Source: Diogma glabrata (Eukaryota; Arthropoda; Insecta; Diptera; Cylindrotomidae). Taken from it: DNA of 64,000 bases. Of this stretch, positions 55,739 to 64,000 are shown piece by piece (within the stretch, counting starts at the first letter, position 1; the number at the start of each line of letters is the position of its first letter). The translations under genes were made by a program, and so were the position numbers. The stretch is from assembly GCA_963693315.1 (NCBI GenBank), contig OY856187.1, positions 49,157,161 through 49,221,160 on the forward strand, given 5' to 3'. The notes beneath the pieces were generated by a model. That model made no database searches. It saw nothing but the letters and a program-made list of their open reading frames with translations, and was not told where the DNA came from.

Positions 55739-56459
55739 CCGAGGCTTGTAATTAAATAACAATTCCGTTGTTTTGTTTTAAATATAATTTTTTTTCTTAA
55801 GTATGTGGTAGTTTAAATTTTTAATTGGTTGATTTCAGGGTGATACCTTGCTTCCTAGTATTATAAATAGAAAAAAAGAATTGTAAATACATTGGTTGAC
55901 TAAGTTGTTAATATTTTCCAATAGTAAATTAAATTCTTCTCTTACCACTTTTCACCTAATTTATTGAATCAAAGATTTGCTTTAATTATTAGATTGAAGA
56001 TATTTATGTCGATTTCGGATTACTGCCAACATCCAATATGTTTGTTGAAATCAATTAAGGTTTCATTTGAGTTTGCCAGCAAAAAACGAAAGAATTTTCA
56101 GAAAATGTTTTCAGTTTGTTCCTGTTCGTTTTTTTTTATTTTTCTATTTCTAGTGGCAGCGTGTTAGAATGTTTTGAAACCTCACTGTATGCATCATCCT
56201 CTTTACACATATAGTTTTTTTTGTTGCGATTTCTTTCTGATTGTTTTTATTTACGCATTTGAATTTTTGTGTTTGCATTTGCTATAATTAAAAATATTTG
56301 AAATTTTTTTTTGTGGTTGAGTTTGCGATCAATTATTTTAAAGAAAATTTTTTTTTTAAGTTGAAATTTTTACTGTTATTATTTTTTTTTCTTCTCTCTC
56401 GATAACTTAATATTAACGACCGGTTTCTTGGTTAGAGAAACAGATTAAATATTTTTGTT
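55739..56459 (+). other. Gypsy-B leader
   Basis: About 720 bp, T-rich, between primer-binding site and gag. A 67-codon frame (55964-56167) has no motif. Unlike Gypsy-A there is no long accessory frame. Confidence 0.6.
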
Positions 56460-58244
56460 TTGTTGTGTTTTTTATCACGGATTTTTTATTCAAAAATGAA
56501 TATCGATTTGTTAAATAGGGATGAGTTTGATGTGGAATGTTTGGTGCGCGGCATTGAAGGAGATCCCGTTGAAGGATATGAGACATTAAAAAAACAAATA
56601 GTGGCGGAAAGGAAAACTCCTGTGTTGGTTCCTATTAAAGCACATGTTAACGCTAGGAAAAACCCTGTTAGAGAAATTAAACTTTGTTCTTTTAAATTAA
56701 GAGATTTGCAAACCTCGCTTGATAGTAGTGAAAGCGATGAAATTCTACCTAAAATGGAGTCTAGATTACTTCATGTGCGAGGAAGATTAAGTAGGATATC
56801 TACGTCTAAAACTGTTATGAGTGCGGCAAAAGAGTTGCACGAAGCATGCGAAAAGCTACTCCAAATAGTCACCAAGAACATCAGAAATCCAGTTGCATTG
56901 AATGTCACTATAGAAGAACTTAAAGATGTACAATTCAACGGTGAAGAAGAAATATCTTCATCAGATGAGGATGTCTCTCGCAGTAAAAATATGCCAACAC
57001 CAATTAGTTCTTCTCCTAAAGTAAACGATCCTAGACTTGCGGCAGACAACAGAAATGTAGCCGGACCATCGCGTTTAGTCGTTATAGCTGATGAATTGAA
57101 AGACATCAATTATTTGTTGAATAAAAACCAAGAACATCCTAATCTCGAAAGTGCAGAGCATTTTAATGTTACCCAATCTAAATTTGATAAACTACCACCA
57201 GCTGGTATGCCAATGAATCACGAGCCTTACAGATCCTCCTGGCCTCATTCCTCAAATATAAAAGAATTCGTTGGACCTTCTAAATGGAATCTGGTTTTCG
57301 ATGGGTCTTCGACAGGGTTATCTGTTAAAAGATTTGTTTTCCGGGTTGAACATTTGGCTAAAGCTAACTGCGTCTCGCCAGAACGTTTGGTTAATGAAAT
57401 ATTCCATCTCCTGAAAGGATTAGCGGCCGAATGGTACTGGACTTATCTGGAAAGGTATACTTTTTTTTCCTGGGAACAGTTCAAGAGCGACTTTATAAAA
57501 AGATTCCAAGACCGACGGTCTGATTCTGAACTCAGAAGTCTAATGGAAGTTAAGAAACAAAAACCTAGAGAAACATTTGTAGAATTTTATGATGGAATAA
57601 TGGCTTTGTCCCTTCAATTTAATGAACCTATGTCGGATGATGAATTACTTAGTCTATTGCGCCGTAATATGCGGCCAGGTCTGCAAATAGCTCTTGCTGA
57701 TAAGGATATCAGGTCAATTAGCGAATTAATGAAATCGAGCGGTAACTTGGAGGACACCTGGGCGCGATTAAATTATATGCCCGAGAGAGTTTACCAAAAC
57801 CCTTTTCGACAAGTAAATGAAATTACACCAATCCATAATATTCAATCGGTATCTCCAGATTTTCAAGTGATGCATAATCAATTAAATGCTTTATCAACTT
57901 CTAACTCTTATAGTAATATTAAAAACCCCACAACCTCCAACATGGGGTTAAATATGCGATCATCTCGAGAACATATCGTATGTTGGAATTGCAAGGACCT
58001 TGGTCACACCTATTTAGATTGTCCTATACAAATCAACAGAATTTTTTGTTTCGGTTGTGGGGAAGAAGCAATATTAAAACCTAACTGCCGCAAATGCGCA
58101 ATGAAGTCGGGAAACGTAAATCAGGGGGCGCTAGTGTACGGGAAGAATCGTCTCCTCAATCACAATCTTCCCACGAAACAAATAAACGAATTGAGCAACG
58201 ACAATCTGATGCAAGACTCGAGCTCAATCGAGCAAAACATCTAA
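56460..58244 (+). CDS. gag: Gypsy-B gag
   Basis: Frame of 594 codons; Met13 (56496) is the more likely start because the downstream sequence aligns with Gypsy-A gag (shared VECLVRG). The N-terminal third is helical and charged, with an acidic patch (EEEISSSDEDVS) near residue 165. The Gag core is at about 270-440 (KRFVFRVEHLAK, AAEWYWTYLERY). A CCHC knuckle (CWNCKDLGHTYLDC, about 508-521) and a second cysteine set (CFGCGEEA...CRKC) follow. No PPPY motif like that of Gypsy-A was seen. It overlaps pol by about 150 bp. Confidence 0.93.
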   Translation: MLCFLSRIFYSKMNIDLLNRDEFDVECLVRGIEGDPVEGYETLKKQIVAERKTPVLVPIKAHVNARKNPVREIKLCSFKLRDLQTSLDSSESDEILPKMESRLLHVRGRLSRISTSKTVMSAAKELHEACEKLLQIVTKNIRNPVALNVTIEELKDVQFNGEEEISSSDEDVSRSKNMPTPISSSPKVNDPRLAADNRNVAGPSRLVVIADELKDINYLLNKNQEHPNLESAEHFNVTQSKFDKLPPAGMPMNHEPYRSSWPHSSNIKEFVGPSKWNLVFDGSSTGLSVKRFVFRVEHLAKANCVSPERLVNEIFHLLKGLAAEWYWTYLERYTFFSWEQFKSDFIKRFQDRRSDSELRSLMEVKKQKPRETFVEFYDGIMALSLQFNEPMSDDELLSLLRRNMRPGLQIALADKDIRSISELMKSSGNLEDTWARLNYMPERVYQNPFRQVNEITPIHNIQSVSPDFQVMHNQLNALSTSNSYSNIKNPTTSNMGLNMRSSREHIVCWNCKDLGHTYLDCPIQINRIFCFGCGEEAILKPNCRKCAMKSGNVNQGALVYGKNRLLNHNLPTKQINELSNDNLMQDSSSIEQNI

Positions 58245-61200
58245 ATCCCGTCTATTCTAGTTCAAATCTATCTTCAAAAAAACGAATTAGGCGCAAGCGT
58301 TATTGGACTAACCGTAAATTAATGAAATTAAAAATAGCGGAGAGTATTTTGTATGATCTAAATGATGCCAGACCCTATGCAATGGTAGATATTAACGGTA
58401 AAACGCTTCGTGGTTTGTTAGATAGTGGCGCTACCATTAGTGTCCTGGGAGCTGGAGCGGAAAAATTCTTGGCTGACGCTAACATTAAAATTGTCCATCA
58501 TCCTTCCACCATACAAACTGCTAGTGGAGCATCGGAAAAAATAATCGGACATGCTAGTGTACTTCTACATTTCAATGGCCTTAACAAGCTAATGCGATTG
58601 CATATTGCTCCTAGTCTTCATCAATCATTATATCTCGGGATAGATTTTTGGAAGAAGTTTGGCATCACACTAGATGGTGTTAGTGAAATAGAAATACAGA
58701 GATGCGAGGAAAAAGAGCACCAACTATCGGAGCAGGAACGTAAACAGCTGGAAGCAGTTATTCCTTTATTTCCTTCTTTTTCCAGAGATGGCCTAGGTCG
58801 AACAGACTTAGTGAGCCACACTATTGACGTTGGAGAAACAGTCCCTATTAAGCAGCGGCATTATTCGGTGTCGCCTATTATAGAGAACTTGCTGTACCAG
58901 GAAATAGACAGAATGATTGAAATGGATGTTATAGAACAAAGTCAGAGTGCCTGGAGCTCACCAGTGGTCCTGGTTAGAAAACCTAACGGTAAAAACAGGC
59001 TTTGCCTTGATTCCCGCAAATTAAATAAGTATACCAAAAAGGATGCCTATCCGCTTCCCCTGATAGATGGACTATTAGGTCGATTGAAAAATACTAAATA
59101 CATTAGCAGTCTAGATCTAAAAGATGCCTTTTGGCAGATCCCATTAGCAGAATCATCTCGTGATAAAACAGCATTCACAGTTCCAGGTCGACCTCTTTAT
59201 CAGTTTAAAGTGATGCCGTTTGGATTGTGCAATGCTCCACAAACAATGTGCCGGCTAATGGAAAAAGTCATACCACATCAGTTACATGAATGCGTATTTG
59301 TTTACCTGGACGATCTGCTAATTGTCTCAGCGACGTTTGGAGAACATGTTGCACTTTTACGACAGGTGGCAGGGTTGCTGAAATCTGCCAAACTTACTAT
59401 TAACATAGACAAAAGCAAATTCGTACTTCGCGAGATAAAGTATCTTGGATATGTTGTGGGCGAGGATGGTTTGAGAACAGATCCAAGTAAAATTGAAGCC
59501 ATTGTTTCTTTTCCTGCACCACGAACGGTAAAACAAGTAAGACGGCTTATGGGGATGGCTGGATGGTATCGAAGGTTTATTCACAATTTTGCTGATATTA
59601 CAGCACCAATAACTGATCTGCTTACCAAGAAAAAACAAAAATTTGAATGGACTGATGAAGCTCAAACGGCACTTGATAAATTAAAACTTATGTTAACCAA
59701 TGCGCCAGTATTAATCAATCCGGACTATTCACGCACGTTTTATGTAAGCTGCGATGGTAGCAGTACTGGGGTTGGAGGCGTGTTATATCAAAAAGATGAT
59801 GAAGGATCGGATAGACCGATATCTTTTATGTCTCGTAAGCTAAATATGGCCCAAAAGAACTACACCGTTACCGAAATTGAATGCTTGGCAGTGGTGTTAT
59901 CCATTGAAAAATTTCGTCCATATATCGAAGGCTATAAATTTATTATTGTCACCGATCATGCTAACCTCAAGTGGTTGATGACCCAAAAAGGAATGTCTGG
60001 GAGACTAGCACGATGGAGTCTTAAACTACAAGCATTCGATTTTGCGATTGAACATGTCAAGGGATGTGATAATATCGTACCAGATACCTTATCTCGTGTT
60101 TATGAGGATCCATGTGCGGAATTCCATGATTGTTTAACCCAAGTTTGTAGTATCGATATCGAATCTAAGCAGTTTGAAGAAGATTCTAATTACGTAGAAC
60201 TACGAGCAAAAGTTGTAAGTAGACCCGAAGATTATCCTCAAATAAAGGTGGTCAATAACAGATTATATATAAGACTAGAGTCTAAACCAAAGGATGCATT
60301 ATGCTCGAGTAACCCATGTAAAGTCTGGGTTCCAAACTCCATGATACCCCAAATATTAGAGCAAGAACATAACGACCCACTTGCTGCGCACGGTGGGATG
60401 AAAAAAACTTTGGAACGAATTCGTCGCAAGTTTTACTGGCCAAAAATGATTTTAAGCGTTAAAAACTTCGTATCAAGCTGTGAGATTTGTAAGCAGACAA
60501 AAGCTCCTAATTTTACCTTGAGACCGCCTCTTGGTAATCCATTTATTGTAGAAAGACCATGGCAACGCATCTATTGCGATTTTTTGGGCCCATACCCACG
60601 CTCCAAAAATGGAAAATGTTATATCTTTATTGTGGTGGATCAGTTAACAAGGTTCGTATTGCTACATGCGATGAATAAAGCGCATTCAACAAAGATGGTA
60701 AAATTTTTACGTGAGGAAGTGTTCAATACCTACAGTGTTCCAGAAACAATTAGTTCAGATAATGGTAGTCAGTTTACGGGAAAAGTGTTCAAACATCTTT
60801 TAGACGAATTTGGCGTTAGACATATAAGGACGGCTGTATATTCACCCCAGTCAAACATATCGGAACGTGTAAATAGATCAATAATAGCGGCTATTAGGGC
60901 ATATATTCAAACAAATCACAACGATTGGGATAAAAATCTTAGCGACATTGCATGTGCTTTACGAAATTCCGTTCACGCGAGTGTTAGTCAGAGCCCACAC
61001 TTTCTGCTATTTGGTCACCACAAGATCAACCACGCCCATGAATATAAAATTCTACGCAACTTGGAAGCATTGGGTGACACAGAAATGTTGTGTAATAAGT
61101 TAGCTGATCGGCAAATTATGATTTTTGAAAAAGTCAGAGAAAGTTTAAAAAAATCCGACGAAAATAACCGTAGACGATACAACCTACGTTCTCGACCTGT

Positions 61201-61396
61201 TAGCTATAGCCCAGGGGATACAGTATTTTATAGACTGCATCACCAGAGTAACGCCGGCTGTCAATTTTCCGCTAAATTAGCACCACTCTTCGCAAAAGCT
61301 TTTGTTAAGACGAAAGTAGGAGGGGTTAATTATGTGTTAGAAAACGAATCTGGAAAGGAACTGGGTATGTTCCATGCAAAGGACATTCGTCAATAA
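58094..61396 (+). CDS. pol: Gypsy-B pol polyprotein (protease, RT, RNase H, integrase)
   Basis: 1100 codons in the -1 frame after gag. Protease LLDSGAT (D110); RT SSLDLKDAFWQIP and VYLDDLL (Y404, D406, D407); RNase H SCDGSSTGVGG and TDHANLKWL; integrase zinc finger (EHNDPLAAHGG...CEICK) and DDE core (YCDFLGPY D829, SSDNGSQF D889, E924; 34 residues between the last two, as in Gypsy-A). The protein ends shortly after a KDIRQ motif that also ends Gypsy-A pol (KDIRE). Uninterrupted. The frame's own Met is probably not used; translation is by frameshift at 58109. Confidence 0.95.
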   Translation: MRNEVGKRKSGGASVREESSPQSQSSHETNKRIEQRQSDARLELNRAKHLNPVYSSSNLSSKKRIRRKRYWTNRKLMKLKIAESILYDLNDARPYAMVDINGKTLRGLLDSGATISVLGAGAEKFLADANIKIVHHPSTIQTASGASEKIIGHASVLLHFNGLNKLMRLHIAPSLHQSLYLGIDFWKKFGITLDGVSEIEIQRCEEKEHQLSEQERKQLEAVIPLFPSFSRDGLGRTDLVSHTIDVGETVPIKQRHYSVSPIIENLLYQEIDRMIEMDVIEQSQSAWSSPVVLVRKPNGKNRLCLDSRKLNKYTKKDAYPLPLIDGLLGRLKNTKYISSLDLKDAFWQIPLAESSRDKTAFTVPGRPLYQFKVMPFGLCNAPQTMCRLMEKVIPHQLHECVFVYLDDLLIVSATFGEHVALLRQVAGLLKSAKLTINIDKSKFVLREIKYLGYVVGEDGLRTDPSKIEAIVSFPAPRTVKQVRRLMGMAGWYRRFIHNFADITAPITDLLTKKKQKFEWTDEAQTALDKLKLMLTNAPVLINPDYSRTFYVSCDGSSTGVGGVLYQKDDEGSDRPISFMSRKLNMAQKNYTVTEIECLAVVLSIEKFRPYIEGYKFIIVTDHANLKWLMTQKGMSGRLARWSLKLQAFDFAIEHVKGCDNIVPDTLSRVYEDPCAEFHDCLTQVCSIDIESKQFEEDSNYVELRAKVVSRPEDYPQIKVVNNRLYIRLESKPKDALCSSNPCKVWVPNSMIPQILEQEHNDPLAAHGGMKKTLERIRRKFYWPKMILSVKNFVSSCEICKQTKAPNFTLRPPLGNPFIVERPWQRIYCDFLGPYPRSKNGKCYIFIVVDQLTRFVLLHAMNKAHSTKMVKFLREEVFNTYSVPETISSDNGSQFTGKVFKHLLDEFGVRHIRTAVYSPQSNISERVNRSIIAAIRAYIQTNHNDWDKNLSDIACALRNSVHASVSQSPHFLLFGHHKINHAHEYKILRNLEALGDTEMLCNKLADRQIMIFEKVRESLKKSDENNRRRYNLRSRPVSYSPGDTVFYRLHHQSNAGCQFSAKLAPLFAKAFVKTKVGGVNYVLENESGKELGMFHAKDIRQ
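58109..58115 (+). promoter_or_regulatory. Probable -1 frameshift site GGGAAAC (gag-pol, Gypsy-B)
   Basis: Gag codons read tcG GGA AAC, a canonical X XXY YYZ heptamer; pol continues GGG AAA CGT in the -1 frame. A possible stimulatory hairpin follows: GGGAAGA (58140-58146) pairing with TCTTCCC (58166-58172). Its 24-base distance is longer than the usual 5-9. Confidence 0.85.
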
Positions 61397-61526
61397 TTTC
61401 AAAAGACGCTCCGAAAATAAGGTTTTTTTAATATTCATGATTCACTGCTAATATAAAAAAAAAACGTTATTCTGAAATGTATCTTCAGATTCATCAAAAG
61501 CTAATAAACTTTTGATGCATCTGCCC
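61397..61526 (+). other. Gypsy-B spacer between pol and 3' LTR
   Basis: 130 bp with a hairpin (ATCAAAAG / CTTTTGAT, about 61494-61518). No obvious purine tract precedes the LTR (last bases CATCTGCCC). Confidence 0.5.
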
Positions 61527-63187
61527 TGTAACGATTTGAAAATAGTAACTTGATCATACCTCATATACATCATATGGTTTTGTACTCGTTCGGTATATTT
61601 GTTTGATTTCTCTATATTTGTTCTATTTTGTTAAACGTCCTAATTTAAAAATAATTGGTTGTTGAACCTTGCCATCTAGACTGGTTATTCGACTAATGTA
61701 GAGGGGAAACTTGGAGAAACAAATGGTATAAAAAAAAGTATAAAACACCAACGGTTTGTTTTTTTTCGGATGGATTTTTTTTGTTGAGATTTTTTTGATC
61801 AGATTGATTATGAGAGTCAGTTGGCTAAGATTTGATTTTTTTGTTCTTAACTTAATGAGTGAACTATAACAATGTTTTTTTTGAGTAATGTTTCTAAAGT
61901 TCTGTGATAGTAAATATGAAAGTTCTGGAATAATAAAAATGATAGTTTTGTTGTGAGATGGTTGCATTGGTGATGACATTGTTCATGACTCAATAAAGAT
62001 AGAAGTGATAGGATAATTTTGCTAATTTTGATAAACATTTATAAATATTTCTATTAAACATTTGCAACAAACATGTAATGTTCTTTTTATGTAAAAAAGG
62101 TTGAAAAGAAATGTGCCAAAATGGATCTTTCAAATTTTGATAAACATTGACAAACATTTATGTTATAAATTTGCAAATGCATAGCATGTTAAGTTTTTTT
62201 TTTGTTAAAAAAAAAAAACAAGAATCCGCAAGGATCTCTATTGTTCGTTATTTAACTGTGTGCGGAAAACAAAAGCTAGTAGAAATAATTAGAAGATTGT
62301 TGATAATAAAATCGAAATAAAACCAAAACCATAAAAGATGTCTGCTAAGGAAAATTTTGGGAAAGATACATTATCAGTGCTTTTCATGCATAAAATTATA
62401 AATTAAACATAACCGTGTTGGAATACGGGATTCAATTGAAGGACGAATCAATCTATTGGATTCATCTGGTTTTGTTGGATCAAGATTCGTTTGATATTTT
62501 TGATAATTATTTAAAACCGAAACGTATTTCATTAAATATTTAATTTTTGATTATATAATTTTTTTTTATAGCCACATCCAACAAGCGCTTGCTGGGATTG
62601 GTATTAGGTGAGTTTTTTTGAAATTTACGTCTGTTAAGACAGTTATAAATTGATTTTTTTTTGTTTTTTTGTTATTTTGAAAGCAAATATTATATTTTTA
62701 TATTTATTTACATTAATTGAAATTTAAGTCTGTTAAGACAGTTATAAATTGATTTTTTTTTGTGTTATTTTGGATAGCAAATATTATATTTGTATATTTA
62801 CTTACATTGAATAATTTTCAATTTGATTTTTACAAAACCTGTACTTTAAAATTATAATTTTTTTTGTTGATATCAAATATATTTTTTTTTATTGGTAATT
62901 TGGATTTATTTTTTTTTTGCTCCTAATATAAATGTTTTCTTTATTTGATGAAATTTTGGCACATAGATAAAATAGTTTAGATGTATAAATAAATCTTTTA
63001 AGAGGATGATGTGAATGGTGAGCTTTTCATGATATCTGACTCGATGCTGCTATCTTTCTTTAAAGAAATTCGCACTTATATCAAACATTTTATTTGTACA
63101 GTCACTCAACCTCTGGGAAAGTAGATCAAACCCTGCCAGCCGAGAAGCTTCCCGTATTAAGGTGCGATACCAGAGAGTACTGTTACA
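61527..63187 (+). repeat. Gypsy-B 3' LTR (1661 bp)
   Basis: Partner of 54042-55717, lacking the 15-base segment. Followed by ATGG. Confidence 0.95.
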
Positions 63188-63430
63188 ATGGGTGTGACAA
63201 CCCCGCGTACTTTGGTACCTGCTATTGGCAAATCAGTTAACGTGAGATATCGTAAACCACTGGCAATGGCAGTAAGATATCACTGATATAGGGGGATAAG
63301 TGATATTTTAGGGGTGCTGGGGGATAAACTTTTTTCAATCAACTGTGCTATCGTTTCTCGTATCTTAGTCTTATAGTTATGGAATATTCTTTGGTGATGA
63401 CACGCTTTTTTAGGTATTTTTAAATAAAAT
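63188..63430. other. Unrecognised flank right of Gypsy-B
   Basis: No frame or repeat recognised. Includes a short repeated word (GGGGGATAA, two times near 63290-63330). Confidence 0.4.
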
Positions 63431-63439
63431 ATGTTGGGT

Positions 63440-63930
63440 AGTAGGAATTACAACACAACGTGTCACAACAACACATAAGAACCTTTTAAGAACAAGGTCC
63501 CACAACATCATGCTTCTAAGGTGTTTATGTACGCAATTTTTTTATTTTTTATATTTTTTTTTAAAGAATGAACTTTTTTGCTTGCTCGAAGAAATGAGTT
63601 TCCATATAACTATTATATATGTTGGATTGAGGAAAACCATGCGTAAAATTAGAAATTTAGTAACCCAATTTTAGCTTTGTTCCTGCAAATTTGAAAAAAA
63701 AGTGTTTTATTTTTATTTCCTCCATCCTATTTTGAAATATTGCCCTATGTGGTACATTATTATGTGAAAGGATTTATTATTTGGTTTTCCATTCCTTAAA
63801 AAGAACATAAAAAACACAAAAAAAAGAAATTTTCGTCCATCAACGTCTTAAAAAACATGATGGTGTGGAGTCTACCTAGGTCTTAAAAGGTTTTTATGTG
63901 TTTTGTGGCATACATTGTAATTCTAAATAT
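63440..63930. mobile_element. ~490-bp imperfect inverted-repeat element (MITE-like)
   Basis: GGAATTACAA...GTCACAACAACACATAAGAACCTTTTAAG (from 63441) pairs with CTTAAAAGG...TTATGTGTTTTGTGGC...TTGTAATTC (to 63926). The arms are about 75 bp with mismatches. No coding capacity; ends not exactly defined. Confidence 0.55.
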
Positions 63931-64000
63931 GTCAAATACTTTGAAGTTGCACAAATTTTTTTTGAAATGTTCAGTGAAAAAGATGATGAACAATGTCATT

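Larger units (their letters stand above)
54042..63187 (+). mobile_element. Gypsy-B: full-length Ty3/Gypsy LTR retrotransposon
   Basis: LTRs at 54042-55717 and 61527-63187 (TGTAACGAT...CTGTTACA). ATGG at 54038-54041 and 63188-63191 is the 4-bp target duplication. It has a primer-binding site, gag, pol in the -1 frame and no envelope. Relative of Gypsy-A: LTRs begin alike, gag and pol motifs match, and both use a 4-bp duplication. Confidence 0.96.

Noticed and set aside
59645..59665. CTGATGAAGCTC in Gypsy-B pol
   Set aside because: Coding sequence (Thr-Asp-Glu-Ala) with no GAAA or pairing stems for a hammerhead.

Overview
The window is transposon-dense, AT-rich, non-coding DNA from an animal, most likely an insect. 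The evidence is an LTR-retrotransposon primer-binding site that pairs with an insect-type tRNA-Tyr 3' end, BEL/Pao and Ty3/Gypsy elements of insect type, an RTE-like non-LTR element, a Penelope-like remnant, foldback elements and nine (TA)n tracts. I found no host gene, rRNA, true tRNA or CRISPR array. Every substantial reading frame belongs to a mobile element.

Layout. 1-3413: short hairpin repeats, a near-perfect palindrome carrying a TA-flanked inverted-repeat element, and long TA tracts. 3414-18216: two head-to-head copies of a ~2.05 kb terminal-inverted-repeat element (F), the left one split by Gypsy-A (5285-16026, minus strand, 1092-bp LTRs, AATT target duplication). 18225-21582: a 3.4 kb non-LTR element with poly(A) tail. 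21583-27578: TA tracts, a 2.6 kb foldback and a palindromic Penelope-like (GIY-YIG) remnant. 27579-43351: a CACTA/EnSpm-like element (E) with a decayed transposase, split by a BEL/Pao element (30336-41788, LTRs, CATCT target duplication). 43374-46757: a second copy of the non-LTR element. 46765-53354: two arrays of 493-bp and 490-bp tandem units in inverted pairs, bounded by TA tracts. 54042-63187: Gypsy-B (ATGG target duplication). 63188-64000: flank with a small inverted-repeat element.

The main discovery is in the 47-53 kb arrays. Every complete unit carries a full type III hammerhead ribozyme: CUGAUGA core, GAAA, a GUC cleavage site and three helices. There are twelve copies, eight in array A and four in array B. 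Transcripts would self-cleave to 493- or 490-nt monomers. The ribozyme is interleaved with tRNA-like A-box and B-box sequences, which suggests a self-cleaving, Pol III-driven small repeat of the satellite-ribozyme or 'retrozyme' kind. The F arms carry related tRNA-like modules without the ribozyme.

Both Gypsy elements keep apparently intact gag and pol frames joined by a canonical -1 slippery heptamer (GTTAAAC in A, GGGAAAC in B), and the BEL frame is uninterrupted. LTR pairs are nearly identical, so the insertions look recent. The two non-LTR copies are each broken by a single indel at different places, and E's transposase is heavily decayed. Work was by eye; no alignment or database search was run.
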